Both the position numbers and the translations under genes were made by a program. From Limnoperna fortunei (taxonomy: Eukaryota > Mollusca > Bivalvia > Mytilida > Modiolidae): 64,000 nt of DNA. The notes beneath the pieces were generated by a model, which saw only the letters and a list, made by a program, of their open reading frames with translations, made no database searches and was not told where the DNA came from. Positions within the stretch are counted from its first letter, which is position 1. The number at the start of each line of letters is the position of its first letter. Positions 12,272-25,389 of the stretch are shown one piece after another. The stretch covers positions 90,533,756 through 90,597,755 of the forward strand of contig OX104112.1 in assembly GCA_944474755.1 (NCBI GenBank), read 5' to 3'.

Positions 12272-13534
12272 GTGACCATTTTTCTCCATATCTATAACAG
12301 TTTTCATTAGAGTAGCAAAAACATGTGTTGACCTATGTTCAATTTTATAAGAAATAGCACTGATTTTGATAGATAAAACCCATGGACAAAAGTTATATTA
12401 GAACCAGTTTAAGTTTGAAGTAATCTGGTTCAGTGCTTTACAAGTAGAAAGTTACTGAAAAAGTTTATGACAAAGACAAAAGGATGATGGGCGAGGATGG
12501 ACAACTGATGACAACTGATGACCCCACTTGTCCAATTCTATAATTGGTCCTTTAATTTTGAATCACCCAAAATGACTGATTGAGAACTAATTGTTTGATA
12601 AAGATGAAAAATAATTTTATGAAGCTTGTTAGAGTTATCTCTCTTGTAACTGTAAAGTGTCAATCTGCAAGGCTGAAAATAAAATATCATTTTTTAAGGC
12701 AACAATTTTTTTTACACTTAAACAATTACCTATTAAGTTTCTTTTCTAACATTTGACAGAAGTAAAATGGGTCTCCTAAGGTGTTTTAGTTCTGCTTGTC
12801 ACACTTCTTATTACTTCTAATTACAGACAATGGTCTCCTACTCAAAAGGTTAATGATCTAAAGTGCTTAATAAACTACCTTACTATATAATGTTAATTGA
12901 ATAACATTCTTTGCAAATCTTTCTATCATATAAGAATAAACAGTGTATTGCACCATCTAGAGCCTTAAATTATTGTGTACTATGTCATCACATTAGTTAT
13001 CAAAAACATCTCATACACTATGGTACAATAAAAAGTAGAGGGGTCGATATAAACTTAGTAAAAGGATGACCTTGAATAACCATTGAATTCAGTACGAAAA
13101 AAATTATTTTGTCTATTTATCTACCAATGAAACAACTTCATTGACAAAAAATTAAACTATAGAAAACAGCTTAGCCCATCATATATGTGCTTTTTAAAAA
13201 AATACCTAAATGTAGCTTTCTTATCTAGGGCATACACAATGGGGAAGGTTAGTGTTTTAATTATACATTTTTACTTAGCTAGAAAAAAGTACCAAGCTTG
13301 TTTTTATGCCCTTGATTTGTTTAGTTTTGATAAATTTGTAGCGCTTTGTTTCACTGTCTGAGTGATTTGTGTTTGGTTTATCTCCCCTGCTTATATTTGT
13401 GTTAGCTATATAAGATAAAAAAAAACAATCAATGTTTTACTCCACATTAAGGTCTATATCTTTTTGAAAATGTGAAAATCTGTTCAAATGACTTACTGAT
13501 ATTTTGCTTGATTTAAATATGGTTTATATTGCAG

Positions 13535-14190
13535 ACTGTCAGGAGGTTTTTGAAAAAGGACACACAACCAGTGGAATATATTACATAACGCCTCTCTATT
13601 CATCATGTTCTATTCCGGTTTGGTGTGATATGGACACTCCCCCTGGAGGATGGTTAATAATACAAAGGCGAAACAGTGGTAAAGTGGACTTTAATCTATT
13701 CTGGAATGAATATCGTGAAGGATTTGGAAGCATTGCATCAGAATATTGGCTTGGACTGGACAATATCTTTCTGTTGACAAATCAGGGTTTTTACGAACTT
13801 CGGGTAGATTTGTGGGACTTCGAGGATAACAAAGTATATGCATTGTACAAAACTTTCAAAATTGATGGGGAGCGTGATAAATATAGGTTACAAATTAATG
13901 GATTTGAGGGAAGCGCTAGGGACAGTTTATTTAATCATAACAACATGATGTTTAGTACTGCCGACGATGATAATGATAATGCACCAGATCATCACTGTGC
14001 ACGCGAGTGGCACAGCGGTTGGTGGTACAATGCATGCTGGTTCGCATTACTTAATGGACAGTATACAAATAAATCTGACATATATGAGCGCAGTATTTCC
14101 TGGAATGGATGGAAACAAAAGCAGTTAGCCAAAACAGAAATGAAAATAAGACCTAGCAGAATTTATAAGTCAAGTAAAAATGATGACTAG
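13535..14190 (+). CDS. Fibrinogen-related domain (FReD) exon, C-terminal end of the protein
   Basis: The exon starts after acceptor 'tatattgcag' and runs to TAG at 14,188-14,190, about 217 residues and a whole FReD. Landmarks in order: DCQEVFEKG at the start; a Cys pair in SSCSIPVWCDM; PPGGWLIIQRR; YWLGLDNIFLLT; the calcium-site region FSTADDDNDNAPDHHCA; then WWYNACWFALLNGQY; and WNGWKQKQ followed by MKIRP. FReD proteins are secreted or membrane lectin-like recognition molecules (ficolin, tenascin, molluscan FREP families), many involved in innate immunity. The domain looks intact. The preceding exon appears to be the repeat exon ending at 11,923. Which FReD subfamily it belongs to cannot be told without the N-terminus. 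Confidence 0.93.
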
Positions 14191-15530
14191 ATGTTATGAA
14201 AGCGATGCTCAATTTATCATATTTGACTTCTTAAACAAAGTAATAATTTTTAAATTAAGACCTTACATTTATATTTTACACCAATTTAATAATTTTATAT
14301 ATTTTATAATTTTAAGAGTTTAATGTATGCTTGCTTTTTGCAACTGTATAACACCTGAGCATTTGAAAGTAATGTTATTTGATAACATTATACATAAACA
14401 TTACAATTTTCTATCAATGTCAATGATCAGGTTCTGATCATAGTTAATCATAGTTACAAATATTGCATGATAAATAATGCTTTACAGCAATCGCTTAACA
14501 AATCTACTGTGTTTTTTTACAAATAACATCAGATAATTTAGCATCTGTATTTATTTTGGTAGTCAAGCCTGGTATTAATAGTAAATAGTCATTTCATAAA
14601 TGTTTAAGCAATGAAATTAAAATAAACAGGAATAACACCATTTAACATACTGACCAATCAAACACATGCTTCGAAACAGGAAATGAAGTAAAAAAGATTT
14701 TAGTAGTAATGTCAATTATATTATAGTGCATTACAGAAATTCAGGGCCTAATTTAAACAATTGAGATTGTCCTCAAATCCATGAGTATGTCCTCAAATTC
14801 ATATTCTTCAGCAATCTGATTGGTTCATTTTTGAGTTGAGGATAAGTTGAGGAATTAATATTTGAGCTGAGGATAAATTGGTAAAATCGTAAAATTTGAG
14901 ACTGGCACATGAACATGATAGAAGCCCATAATGTCTAATTGTTTCCTTCAAAATGTTAAAGGACCTTATGTTTAATATACATGTACTTGAGCCCTTCGAT
15001 GTACATCACAGATTATTTGGTATTTACTACTGAAATTAAATTAAATCCAGATAGTTTAATATTATTTTTAAGAACATAATTGTATACCAATACACTTTTA
15101 TTACAATCAAAATATACAGACCCTACTTAGATATAATATTACAGCCTTTCCAATCTTCTCTTTGGTAAAAAAAGGAACAGTTCTTACTACATATATGTTA
15201 AACAAGAGCTAGTTTAAAATCATGTAAGAATATTCTGCCACAATCAACAGCAACATTCCTTATATAAAAAAATAATATTTTATATTGCTAATCATTGCTA
15301 AATTGTATTCCATCATTATTATTAATGTATTTAGTAGTTTTACATAACAGATTTTTAATCATACATCTATTGGTTGAAATGTGAACACATGGTTGTCTGT
15401 TTTTTTAAAACTAAATTGGATTAATTCTTAAATTAAATTGTTTTAAAATTCTGAACAATGGATGCTGTGTGTTTTGTAATATGAAGGGCATTTTCACAAG
15501 GGTATTCAAACTCAATTTAATTAACTCTGT
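14191..15530. other. FReD 3' UTR and AT-rich downstream DNA
   Basis: The stop codon is followed by AT-rich sequence. An AATAAA hexamer is present near 14,628, but the polyadenylation site cannot be fixed. At about 14,765-14,885 there is a loose repeat of 'tgaggataa'/'tcctcaaat' motifs in both orientations. No further gene is seen. Confidence 0.35.
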
Positions 15531-15579
15531 TATTTATGTAATAAAACATTTATTGCGTTTTGGATAGGTCAATAATATA

Positions 15580-15720
15580 CAATTACTGCACTTGAACAAG
15601 ATCAATATGAGGTTTTATGGAGCAGGGTAGAATAATATTGAACGAGGCAAAGCCGAGTTCAATATTATTCTACCCTGCTCCATAAAATCTCATATTGATC
15701 GAGTTCGAGTGTAGTAATTG
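15580..15720. repeat. Long hairpin: 64-bp arms, 13-bp loop
   Basis: The left arm 15,580-15,643 and right arm 15,657-15,720 are reverse complements with five mismatches; the loop is 'gaggcaaagccga'. The outer part extends to 'tatgtaataaaac' at about 15,534, matched by 'ttttattacata' at 15,721. A direct copy of 'ttatgtaataaaa' recurs near 16,414, so the hairpin may be one end of a larger (about 0.9 kb) element. Confidence 0.85.
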
Positions 15721-18700
15721 TTTTATTACATAATTTATTGAGTCAATAAATGGAAAATACAAGTTTTTTTTATTCCCGAAAGTGACTGTCTTTCATAATA
15801 TTTATTTCTCAAAAATCGGTAAAATATCGACAAAATCCATGACGAAATGTTTGCAGTGATTATTTCTTGTATAATGTCCCATCCTCAGACCTTGCTTCTG
15901 CATAAAATTTACAAAGATTTTAGTCTAATTCCTGAGGGTCCGCCATTTCCAAACTAACTGACATATCCGTTTCACGTAAATATTTGGAAAAAAAATAATC
16001 GCTTGCTCTTTCGATTTGCAAGTGTTGACAGCATCTCTTTTCTTAATGATTTCATTAATTTCCAAGTTAGTAATATCTGCAAATCTTCGCTTAGTAGCAC
16101 CAGAACTATCCGCATTACGTTCACTCGATGACGTTACAACGTTACCATGTTCACAAACAACAATATAATCCGAACATCAGTCAGAACGATAATTTTGATT
16201 GGTTTAGGGGATTAAAGAAAGAAGATTTGATTGGCTATCGTATTTCCGTTGGGGGAAACAGCACGTGCTAGGTATTTTCATTCATAAATTTCTCACGAGA
16301 GTGCAATATGGTTTTTTATTGAGTAGAATGAGTTTTTTGCAAACCAATATGATATGAAATGGAAAGTCACGTGTATTGGTTCAGGCCAATAGGAAAAAGG
16401 CAAAAATATATATTATGTAATAAAAGATTTTATGGACCTACTAAAGTGATATTGACCTTAATAAGTTCACGATTTATAAAATATTGCATTGATCTAAACC
16501 AAACACCATAAATGTATATAAGACAAAAAGAATTAAAAAACTAAAAAATAGACAACAATTAGCTGTTTTAAAAAGAGCAGCACACTGAAAGGTGTTATGT
16601 AATATGAGGCATATTATACAGGTATATTGAAGGGTATGATTTAGGTGACCTCAAATACTTATTAGCAGATTAGTATAAGAAGGTCAACTAGAAAGTCACA
16701 TGGCAGCACACTTTACTTCACATAATATATGTACATGTCTTATTACATATCAATATTTTATGTACATGTCACAGATAAATAAAATTGAACAACAAAAATT
16801 AATCAAAATACAGTCATACCTCTATGTATAAGTCAAAAAATTGTCAAAAGTCACTGACGGTAGGCTTTTACTACATGGGTGCATATAAGCACCAGACCTG
16901 GGTTTTAAAAATACTGACACAGAGTGTATAACCTAAAACAAAAAACATGATGATTCTTCTGATATGGCATGGTTTTTTCCAACAGCTTTTGTGACTTAAT
17001 GAGTCGATTTTTGGGAGAAAATTTATATCTGTTTTAAAACTAAGGATAACTCAGAAGTTGATTTCTAAAGCCTGGTTATAAACTGACCATTTAAAAAATA
17101 AAATTTCATTTGGAAATACCATTTGTGTGACAGTGTTGGCTTATGCCACATCAAACAGATGACAATTAACAAAAGTTACACAGAGGTGGCTGTGTACTAA
17201 CATTAAGTTCCAAAAGGGCATCAGATATGGTGGCTGCTTAATTAAGGTAGCCATTAGAACAGACTTGAACGTTAAATGTCAGATGTGCTTGGAATCAGAA
17301 AGTTTCAAAATACACATGTAGTGTGATGATGTTGTAGCAGCTGGCTATCAATTAGAAAAAATTAATCTACAGCAAGGCACCTGGAGTTTAATGCTTCAAT
17401 TCTGTTTAAGTTCATTTAAACTATTTGCACTGCGATATTTACTTTCCTAAACTGAATTCAAATATATTTCTGACAAATACAGCTTGCTTTTGTTAATAAG
17501 GTTAATTTTTTACACTGACTCAGGTTAGCAAAAATGGAGTAGACCAGTGGTCTCTCTATAGTACAGTTTGCTTAAAGCTGCTCTAAGGTTTGAATCACTG
17601 ACAAAGAAACAACGTGATGTAGCTAAGAAAAATAGTTGAAAGTACAGTAAAAACCTGTTAAGTCAATAAAAAAAAGCCTTTTCTGTAATTTGTAGCAATT
17701 ACATAGAAATCTGAAAGAATCCAAGTAAAAGATATGATATATAGGCTGTATTAATTATAGTTGATTTACTTTTTTCGAAATGATATGTGTTTTCTCGTCC
17801 ATATCTGATCGTAGGGCGACAGCCCCGAGATTAGATGAGGAGAAAATGCATAGTTTCATAAAACGTAAATAATCTGTTTATTGCCGTTTTGTAACATTGT
17901 GACGTCACAGTGTTTACTTAACGATGTCTTGACAGCGAGCTGGGATGGGCCCATTACACGCTAGTAGAGCGAGATGGAGAAAATTGCACATAAAGATCAA
18001 AGGAAAATACTGCAAAATAGCGATAATGTTTAATATCCTCTACACTCAACAGGTGTGTATGATAAATTATTGAAAATGATAAAACTAATATTATAACATA
18101 TTAATTAATACAGTTTTATATCTTTTCTTCTTTTACCTAACATTTAGATGTTAACTGTAAAAGTAATCTGGCTTTATAACAGAGGTCTGATCTATTTGTA
18201 TCTATTTTATTGTTAATAGCAAGCTGTTGTTTACACTTCCACAAATAAAACGTTATTGATTTAATGACTCCTGTGTATTATTTAGCATTGATACAGGAAC
18301 AATTATTAAGCTGATGTAAGGTTGTTTATTGTTATGTAACAAGTATTGCTGCCAAGAAATTTAAGAACTGTTTGTTAGTTTTATGGTGTTTTATAGCACA
18401 TTAAGCAATTTTTCAGTTACCATAAAAAAATGTGGATAGTCAGCATTTACCTATTGTCCACACCCCTTTCTTGGAACAGAAAATTGTGGAAAAATTCTTA
18501 TATGCTAGTACAATCCACATGTACTAGTTTTTACAAAATGTCGCAAGATGAAGACATCCGAGTCCGACTTGGCTGCGCTTTTTAAAAAGCTGTTACTGTA
18601 TGTAATTTATTTTCTCCTGAAATACCATTTATGTTATAGCTTTATTTATTTCTTGCAACTGTAATAAATAAAATAAAAAATATCATCATTTTGATCATTG

Positions 18701-19130
18701 TTAAAAATGAATACTCACACATTTCAAAACCAAACCAATTTGTCGACTTTTATTTATCAACAAAAACAAGAAAAAAAATTAAGATTATATGTTTTATTTC
18801 AATTCCTTAAAGACTGCAATCAAAACATCAATCTTCATCAACTTAAAGCTACCTAACGATGCCATTTGCATTTTACGCATAACAGCTTACACATCCACTA
18901 TTTTAGTATCCATTTTGATTTTTATTAGTCCCACAAAATTAAAATCCTATTACTAAAAATAATTTTAGTAAAAATTAATATCATTACAAAGTATACATAA
19001 GGAGTTAATCATGTTATAATAGTACGAAAATACTGAATATAACACAACAACAAAATGGCGTTCCTTTACAACTTTCTACGGTATATCATGGCATGATATA
19101 CTCAGACATACTTTTCACCCATGAAAATTA
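15721..19130. other. AT-rich non-coding stretch, nothing coding recognised
   Basis: No gene is recognised. An imperfect inverted repeat lies at about 17,786-17,847 ('tttctcgtccatatctgatc' against 'gattagatgaggagaaa'). The CpG content is locally higher at 15,930-16,330 and 17,800-17,960, without an accompanying exon I can defend. Confidence 0.35.
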
Positions 19131-19135
19131 ATTAG

Positions 19136-19757
19136 TGGACACAGAAAAATGTCTTGCCTGCATTCCACATCAGTAAAAAAATAAAATTACTTCAGGATCA
19201 ACATGTAAATAGCACTATATAGTATTAAGGACATGGTTACTAGACAACTGATCGAATTCATAAGCTGTAATGTAGTAACTGGACCATGAAATTGAGGTCA
19301 AGGTCAGGTAACACCTACCAGATTGTTATGCCCCTTTCATCAACAACCTATATAACAAATATTGTTATCTTACCATGCATGGTTACAGAGGAGCTGACTT
19401 TATCCAATAATTTTAATGTAGTCACTGGACAGTGAAATTGATGCCATGGTCAGGTGACAGACCGTTGTGTACCTTTCATCAGCAACCAAATATTTTCAAC
19501 CTACCATGCATGGTTACTTAGGAACTGACTTAATCCAATAACTTTAACATAGTCACTGGACTACAAAATTAAGGTCAAGGTCAGGTGACAGGTGACTGAC
19601 TGGCAAGTACTCATTAAAGGCTAGCATTAGACTAAATTTAGCTGACCTACGGCTCAAGCTTAAAAAGATATAAAGCAAAATGTCAAATGTTAATGCTGCC
19701 GCCAGATTCCCATATATATGTCTCACCTCCAGCTACTATCATCACAGGCGAGACAAA
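19136..19757. mobile_element. Inverted-repeat element with 146-bp internal units (copy 1, diverged)
   Basis: The ends are 'gtcttgcctgc' on the left and 'caggcgagac' on the right, the same termini as the larger copy at 23,828-24,905. It contains about 2.5 diverged units, each with 'taccatgcatggttac' and 'aaattgaggtcaaggtcagg'-type blocks, then the shared right end ('gctgccgccagattcccata'). No coding sequence. Confidence 0.8.
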
Positions 19758-19934
19758 AATTAGCCTTGATATATCAAATTAATTTCAGATACATTATATT
19801 TGTGCTTGTGTGGAGGGCTGTCAGGTACTAAAAAGAAAAACCTAGAAATAGACCACAGTGATTTGGGGACATTACCATCAAGTCTTGCACACAATGATTC
19901 CTTTTGCTAAAGAAAGATGTTCATTGTATCCTCC

Positions 19935-20011
19935 AAAAATGAAAAATCCCCTGTCCCTACCCAACAATCCCCTGTCCCTCCCAAACAATCCCCTGTCCCT
20001 CCCCAACAATT
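19935..20011. repeat. 21-bp tandem repeat x 3
   Basis: Three copies of 'aatcccctgtccctacccaac' with minor changes. Confidence 0.8.
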
Positions 20012-21000
20012 CATATAGTGGCAGTAAAAACTTGTCTGATTATTTATTGTTTGTGACTAATTCTGATCCTGTATATTTATGTCCGCATGTTACACTTAGT
20101 TACATTTAATTAATCAATCAACATAAATTACCAGTACTTAAATTCAAATGCTCTTGCAAATTCTACTAATATAAGTATTGGAGTTGTGGTCGATAAGACA
20201 TTATGGAACACTCCTGCCAAAATTAATTCCAATCTGTCCAGGGCTTGCAGAAAAGATGATAAAAGAACTATAACTGAGATTCAGAAACAGACCTCATTAA
20301 AGGATTAGAGGATGGAGGGTTTAATTAGTGAATCATCATGTTGATCAAGGATACCTCAACACAATAGGTTTGTTAATTCAAGTCTGATGTTAGACAAAGT
20401 GAGCTAGACTAACACTAACTAAGAAAGTGTTCCTAAGGTCAGAGTTCACACCAGATACTGTTACTATGGCTTAACTTCCTTCCCAGTATATCTCTAGCCA
20501 ATGATATTGCTTACACTGCAAAACATGGCATAAACCTAAAAAAAACAGCATTACAGTTATCATTTATCAGATAATTACTCTCACCAACTCTCTTAACCTT
20601 GTAATCAAAAATAAATAACTAAAATCCTCAAAAAATAACACTAAGTCAATGGTTTTAATGGAATGAATTGACCTTCCTGGCTTCCAACTTCATTAAGTTA
20701 TTATAAAAATAATTGACTTTTAGCACATCAAACGAAGCATGTGGGCATTTATAATAACATTATCAAAACCAGACGAACAAACCAGAGCACTCTGAAAATA
20801 GCTATGACTATGAATGCATCACTGTATGCAAAAATTGAAGCTTAATTGAAATAGACAATGGTTAGAGCTTGCATTTAATGTATCTGCAATGTTGGATTCT
20901 GACGAAGCTGTCAATTTTTAGTGACCAGCAACACATGTAGATATAGATTATAGACGGTATAGTTATTGGACTAAATAACTTTAATGACACATTGGTGTAT
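20012..21000. other. Non-coding stretch, nothing recognised
   Basis: No domain, repeat or RNA gene was recognised. Confidence 0.35.
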
Positions 21001-21150
21001 CAGGCCTCTGTGATCACATGGTCTGTCAACACTTAGATTGTGGTTTCTAGTCTCACTGCAGACAGGGTGCGCTTCACTCATATCTTAATTGACAAGAATT
21101 GTCAGTTTTCCTACAGAAGGTCAGGGGTTTTCTCACGTTCATGCAAAAAA
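21001..21150 (+). repeat. tRNA-derived SINE, partial
   Basis: Contains 'gatcacatggtctgtcaaca', a decayed B box ('ggtttctagtctcactgcag'), 'atcttaattgacaagaattg' and 'cctacagaaggtcaggggtt'. The tail is lost. Confidence 0.8.
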
Positions 21151-21313
21151 ACTAACCACAAACCTATTATTTTATGCCACATAGTGATGACCTATTTTGT
21201 TAGTAGAAGAAGTGAGATATCCACATCTTTCAATTTCTGGACTTTAAATTTTACAGTATCTTTGGACTGTAAGTCTCTTTGGACTTCAAGACTTTTCAGA
21301 CTATAAGTCAAAG

Positions 21314-21440
21314 TGTTTTGTTTGTTTGTTTGATTGGAGTTTAATGCTACTTTCAGCAATTGTTTATATATATCATGGTGTCCAGTTTTTAATAAGGGAG
21401 GAAGCCAGAGTACACATGAAAACCCCAGACCATTTAGTTG
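21314..21440 (-). repeat. tRNA-derived SINE tail (minus)
   Basis: A (TTTG)n run is followed by 'gtttaatgctactttcagca', 'tatcatggtgtccagttttt' and 'ggaggaagccagagtacaca', i.e. the SINE tail in reverse. Confidence 0.85.
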
Positions 21441-22299
21441 CTATTGGTATTTTCTCAATAAGCTTATAATTTTAAATCCATCCATATCATATTGATTGAT
21501 CTATAGTCCAACAAATAAGGCAACGATTTAAATTGAAGGTCTACGATTCTGTCTAACCGATAAATTCAAGCGTGTCATGCTGAATTTAAAATGCGGAGAA
21601 CTTAAATCAATATTTAATAGCAACTATTACATAAGATTTATCACCTGACTGAAAAGATCTCAAATTTAATCTTGATAATAAAATGGAGACTTTTATGTTG
21701 ATGGGTTTAATACTGTCATCACTTCCTGTAAAGTAGAGAAATCAAAATGCCAAGTTAATATAAATTATAGTTATCAGATATAACATGCATTTCAATCAAT
21801 TTCTCAAGTGGGCTTTCTTTATTCTAAAGATGTCAGTTTTTTTCCTGCACTTCCCAATTTATTTCCTAACAAGACATACAGTCAATAATATAAGCCATAT
21901 ATTCAATAATATCAGCCATATATCACACTTTGATAGTGTCAGTAAGTGTTTTCCTTTTTTATTAATTTCTAGATAAGATATTAATAGTACAGTATAACGT
22001 AGACCATGATAAAAAGAACCACTCTGCATTATGCATGTCTTAATTTATTTCCACCTAAAGAGTCCTAGTTGTAAGGGCAATAATATTAGCCATACATCTT
22101 GGTACACTGTTTTTTTGGTGCCCAGATGAATTATTCAATTTCATTATAATTATGCATTTATTATTATAATGAAACCTTCAAATACATTCAATGCTGATTT
22201 AAAAGAAAACACAAAAATTGTCAAATGAAAAGTGTAAACAAATCATATTTCTATGTAGTCAAGAAATGACTTTGCAGTCAAAATGAAACCTCATCTAGC

Positions 22300-22615
22300 A
22301 TTTCTGATGGGCGAAGGTCATTCAGAAAGTGACGACCATAGAACTTCTGAAGAGATAACATCAACCTAGTTACAACAAACCCTTGTTTGAGTAGTTAAGC
22401 AGTCAACAGCAGATAAGTTGTGAAATGAAAAGTTGCTCCTTATGCTGAAGCTGCTGGAATGTTGCTGTCGATGAAGGGGAAGCTGACGATTGGAAAATTG
22501 AAGTCATATCAGGGTTGTCGTCGAGTTTAGTTTTTAGTTTACCTGTGTCTATTTCTAGAAGTTAAGTAAGAGGCTGACCTTAGTGTATTGGTGGTGTCTT
22601 TAATTTCTATAAGTC
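22300..22615 (-). pseudogene. Reverse transcriptase C-terminal fragment (same family as 62.3 kb)
   Basis: Closely resembles 62,280-62,610: both share 'accatagaacttctg', 'gagtagttaagcagtcaac' and the region encoding, on minus, IKDTTNTLRSASYL and then DFNFPIV.FPFIDSNIPAA. In-frame stops and frame shifts make it a dead 5'-truncated copy. Confidence 0.75.
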
Positions 22616-22739
22616 TGCCTGACACTTCAGATACTACGATGTGGAATATATCAATTCGTCTAAATTGTATAGCATGTGGATAATACTGGACTTCAATCAG
22701 AACTAGTAACCTGTGAGGTACTGCTCACTCAGTATACCC

Positions 22740-23000
22740 CTCCCTCCCTATAATCATGTCATTGAATGACTAAGTCAATTAACAGGAAGTAGATATGCAA
22801 CAGACCTGAAATCTGTACTCGTAATATGGTAAGGTCACATACATAATTTTCAAGTGGTTGTGATGAGTAGTTGCTGAGAAAACTGTTATGAAAAGTTTCA
22901 TCCATTGACCCCTAATGTTGAGAATTGACTAAGTTGGCAAACAGGAAGTAGATATGACAGTCAGAAAACAGGATGTATATATACAACAGACCTGAAATTT
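22740..23000. repeat. Diverged duplicated segment
   Basis: 'aacaggaagtagatatg' followed by 'caacagacctgaaat' occurs at about 22,780-22,812 and again, interrupted, at about 22,940-22,998. This suggests an old repeated unit of roughly 160 bp. Confidence 0.5.
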
Positions 23001-23827
23001 GAAATTTTGCTTGATCACATCTTCCTTTGTTTTAAGGAACACATAAAGTGAAGAAAACTATATCGTTTTGACTTTCGTTTAATTAGATACTTGAAGCATA
23101 AAAATGCAACTAAACATCGTCTGAAACGACGGCAATTTCGTGAGGTAAACATACACGAAAAATTAGAACGTTTTGTTACTATGGGTGGTGACCAATTTCG
23201 ACTCGTGTATTGAGAAATAATAACAGTTCAGCTTGAATTATCAATTATAAAAATTAATCAAAAGGACCAGAAACAAATTGTGTCAGCTTTTACTCTAGAA
23301 TGATGTAGCGACATGGTGAGTGCAATTGATCACCGATGTCAAATAATCCATTTACTATTCTTGTGTCACAAACACCAAAATATCTTTTTCAATATATTTG
23401 TATTAGTAACAAATTGTTGTATTTAATTTAACTACTTGTATTTTATTTATGAATCGTCTACATGCCATTCTCCCAACCTTAAAATTTTTTATAGATGGCG
23501 CCGCTCTGCAAATCTGTACATCGACAAAGCACACATTTTGTGTTGATTTTCATTTAATTAAACACGTAAAAAATAGAATGCAAAATCGTATAAAACAACG
23601 ACCACACGATCGCACAAAATCACCGTCCGACCAAGGGCATTTAGTTGTCGGTGTAGGACGTAAAAAACTCCCCAAGTCAAGTCGCACAAAATAATCATTA
23701 AATCACTTCAATCATAATAACGTCGTCAAATATTATTAGACTGATGCCACCGTCAGTACTACATTTGTCAGTTCAGTAAACAGCTATCGTGAGGATTGCC
23801 AAATATCCCGTTGATTTCAACAAGTGT
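23001..23827. other. Non-coding stretch, nothing recognised
   Basis: Somewhat richer in CpG near 23,480-23,700, where an open frame of 81 codons exists but resembles no family I know. Confidence 0.35.
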
Positions 23828-24905
23828 GGACACAGAAAAACGTCTCGCCTGCATTCCGCATCAGTAACGAAAATAAATTTCGTCATAAGCATTACGTAAA
23901 TAGCATTAAATATCAGCAGCGGCCTGTATACGAAATATTGTCACCATACCATGCATAGTTACAGGGGAACAGTCGTAACCCAAAAACTTTAAACGTAGTC
24001 GCTGGACCGTAAAATTGTGGTCAAGGTCAGGTGGAACCTACCAGACAGTCATGTACTATTCATCAGCAACCTATATACCAAATATTGTCATCCTACCATG
24101 CGTAGTTACAGAGGAACTATCGTAACCCAAAAACTTTAATGTAGTCGATGGACCGTGAAATTGAGGTCAAGGTCAGGTGACACCTACCAGACAGTCATGT
24201 ACTAGTCATCAGCAACCTATATACCAAATATTGTCATCCTACCATGCGTGGTTACAGAGGAATTGTCATAACCCAAAAACTTTAACGTAGTCGCTGGACC
24301 GTGAAATTGAGGTCAAGGTCAGGTGACACCTACCAGACAGTCATGTACTAGTCATCAGCAACCTATACACCAAATATTGTCATCCTACCATGCGTAGTTA
24401 CAGAGAACTGTCGTAACCCAAAAACTTTAACGTAGTCGCTGGACCGTGAAATTGAGGTCAAGGTCAGGTGACACCTACCAGACAGTCATGTACTAGTCAT
24501 CAGCAACCTATACACCAAATATTGTCATCCTACCATGCGTAGTTACAGAGGAACTGTCGTAACCCAAAAACTTTAACGCAGTCGCTGGACCGTGAAATTG
24601 AGGTCAAGGTCAGGTGGCACCTACCAGACAGTCATGTACTAGTCATCAGCAACCTATACACCAAATATTGTCATCCTACCATGCGTAGTTACAGAGGAAC
24701 TGTCGTAACCCAAAAACTTTAACGTAGTCGCTGGACCATGAAATTGAGGTCAAGGTCAGGTGACTGACTGACAAGTACTCATCATAAGCTACCTCTGGAC
24801 CAAATTTGATGAAGCAAGATGTCAAGTGTTTATGCCGCCGCCGCCGCCGGATTCCCATACATATGTCACGCCTCCAGCGACTTTCGTCGCAGGCGAGACA
24901 AAAAC
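23828..24905. mobile_element. Inverted-repeat element with a 146-bp tandem array (copy 2)
   Basis: The left end 'acgtctcgcctgc' and right end 'gcaggcgagaca' are inverted repeats of about 11 bp. Between them is a tandem array with period 146 (one step of 145): 'cagtcatgtacta' recurs near 24,046, 24,192, 24,338, 24,483 and 24,629. The array is followed by a unique tail with (CCG)n at about 24,834-24,848. Each unit includes 'gaggtcaaggtcaggtga'. No coding capacity, so a non-autonomous element whose interior has expanded relative to the 19-kb copy. Confidence 0.85.
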
Positions 24906-25380
24906 CAAAAAGTGTAACGAGTCTGTCTCACGAATGAACATGGAATATTAGTTTGAATCGTAATATTAGTTATCAGTTATGCAGTAAATGAGACATAATA
25001 CCAAAGGACATGTATAGTAAAGTTGTTCAAGATAAATGTGGTGCACCGATTCATGTAATTGATAGATTCCTCCAATATGACCTATATTTTACGAGCGTAA
25101 GGTTTATAACACGTCGGTCACAGTAGTTTCTATGTATTTGAGCGTATGCAAGGGGAAAGTTTGCTACGCAACCTTCCCAATAAAAACCATGAGTGCAAAT
25201 ATGGTGCACAGGATGAATAAGCAGTGGCTCTAATCAGCAACCCTTGGAAAAAAGAAAGACTACTTATGACTCACGATAATGTCTGACTGTATTTGATGTT
25301 GATAATCATTGATTTCAGTGTAATAAATGAAATACAGTTTCTCAGTGTCTGCATACAAGCAAATGCAAAATAAACTAGAG
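24906..25380. other. Non-coding stretch, nothing recognised
   Basis: No gene, repeat or RNA was recognised. Confidence 0.35.
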
Positions 25381-25389
25381 TAAAAAAAC

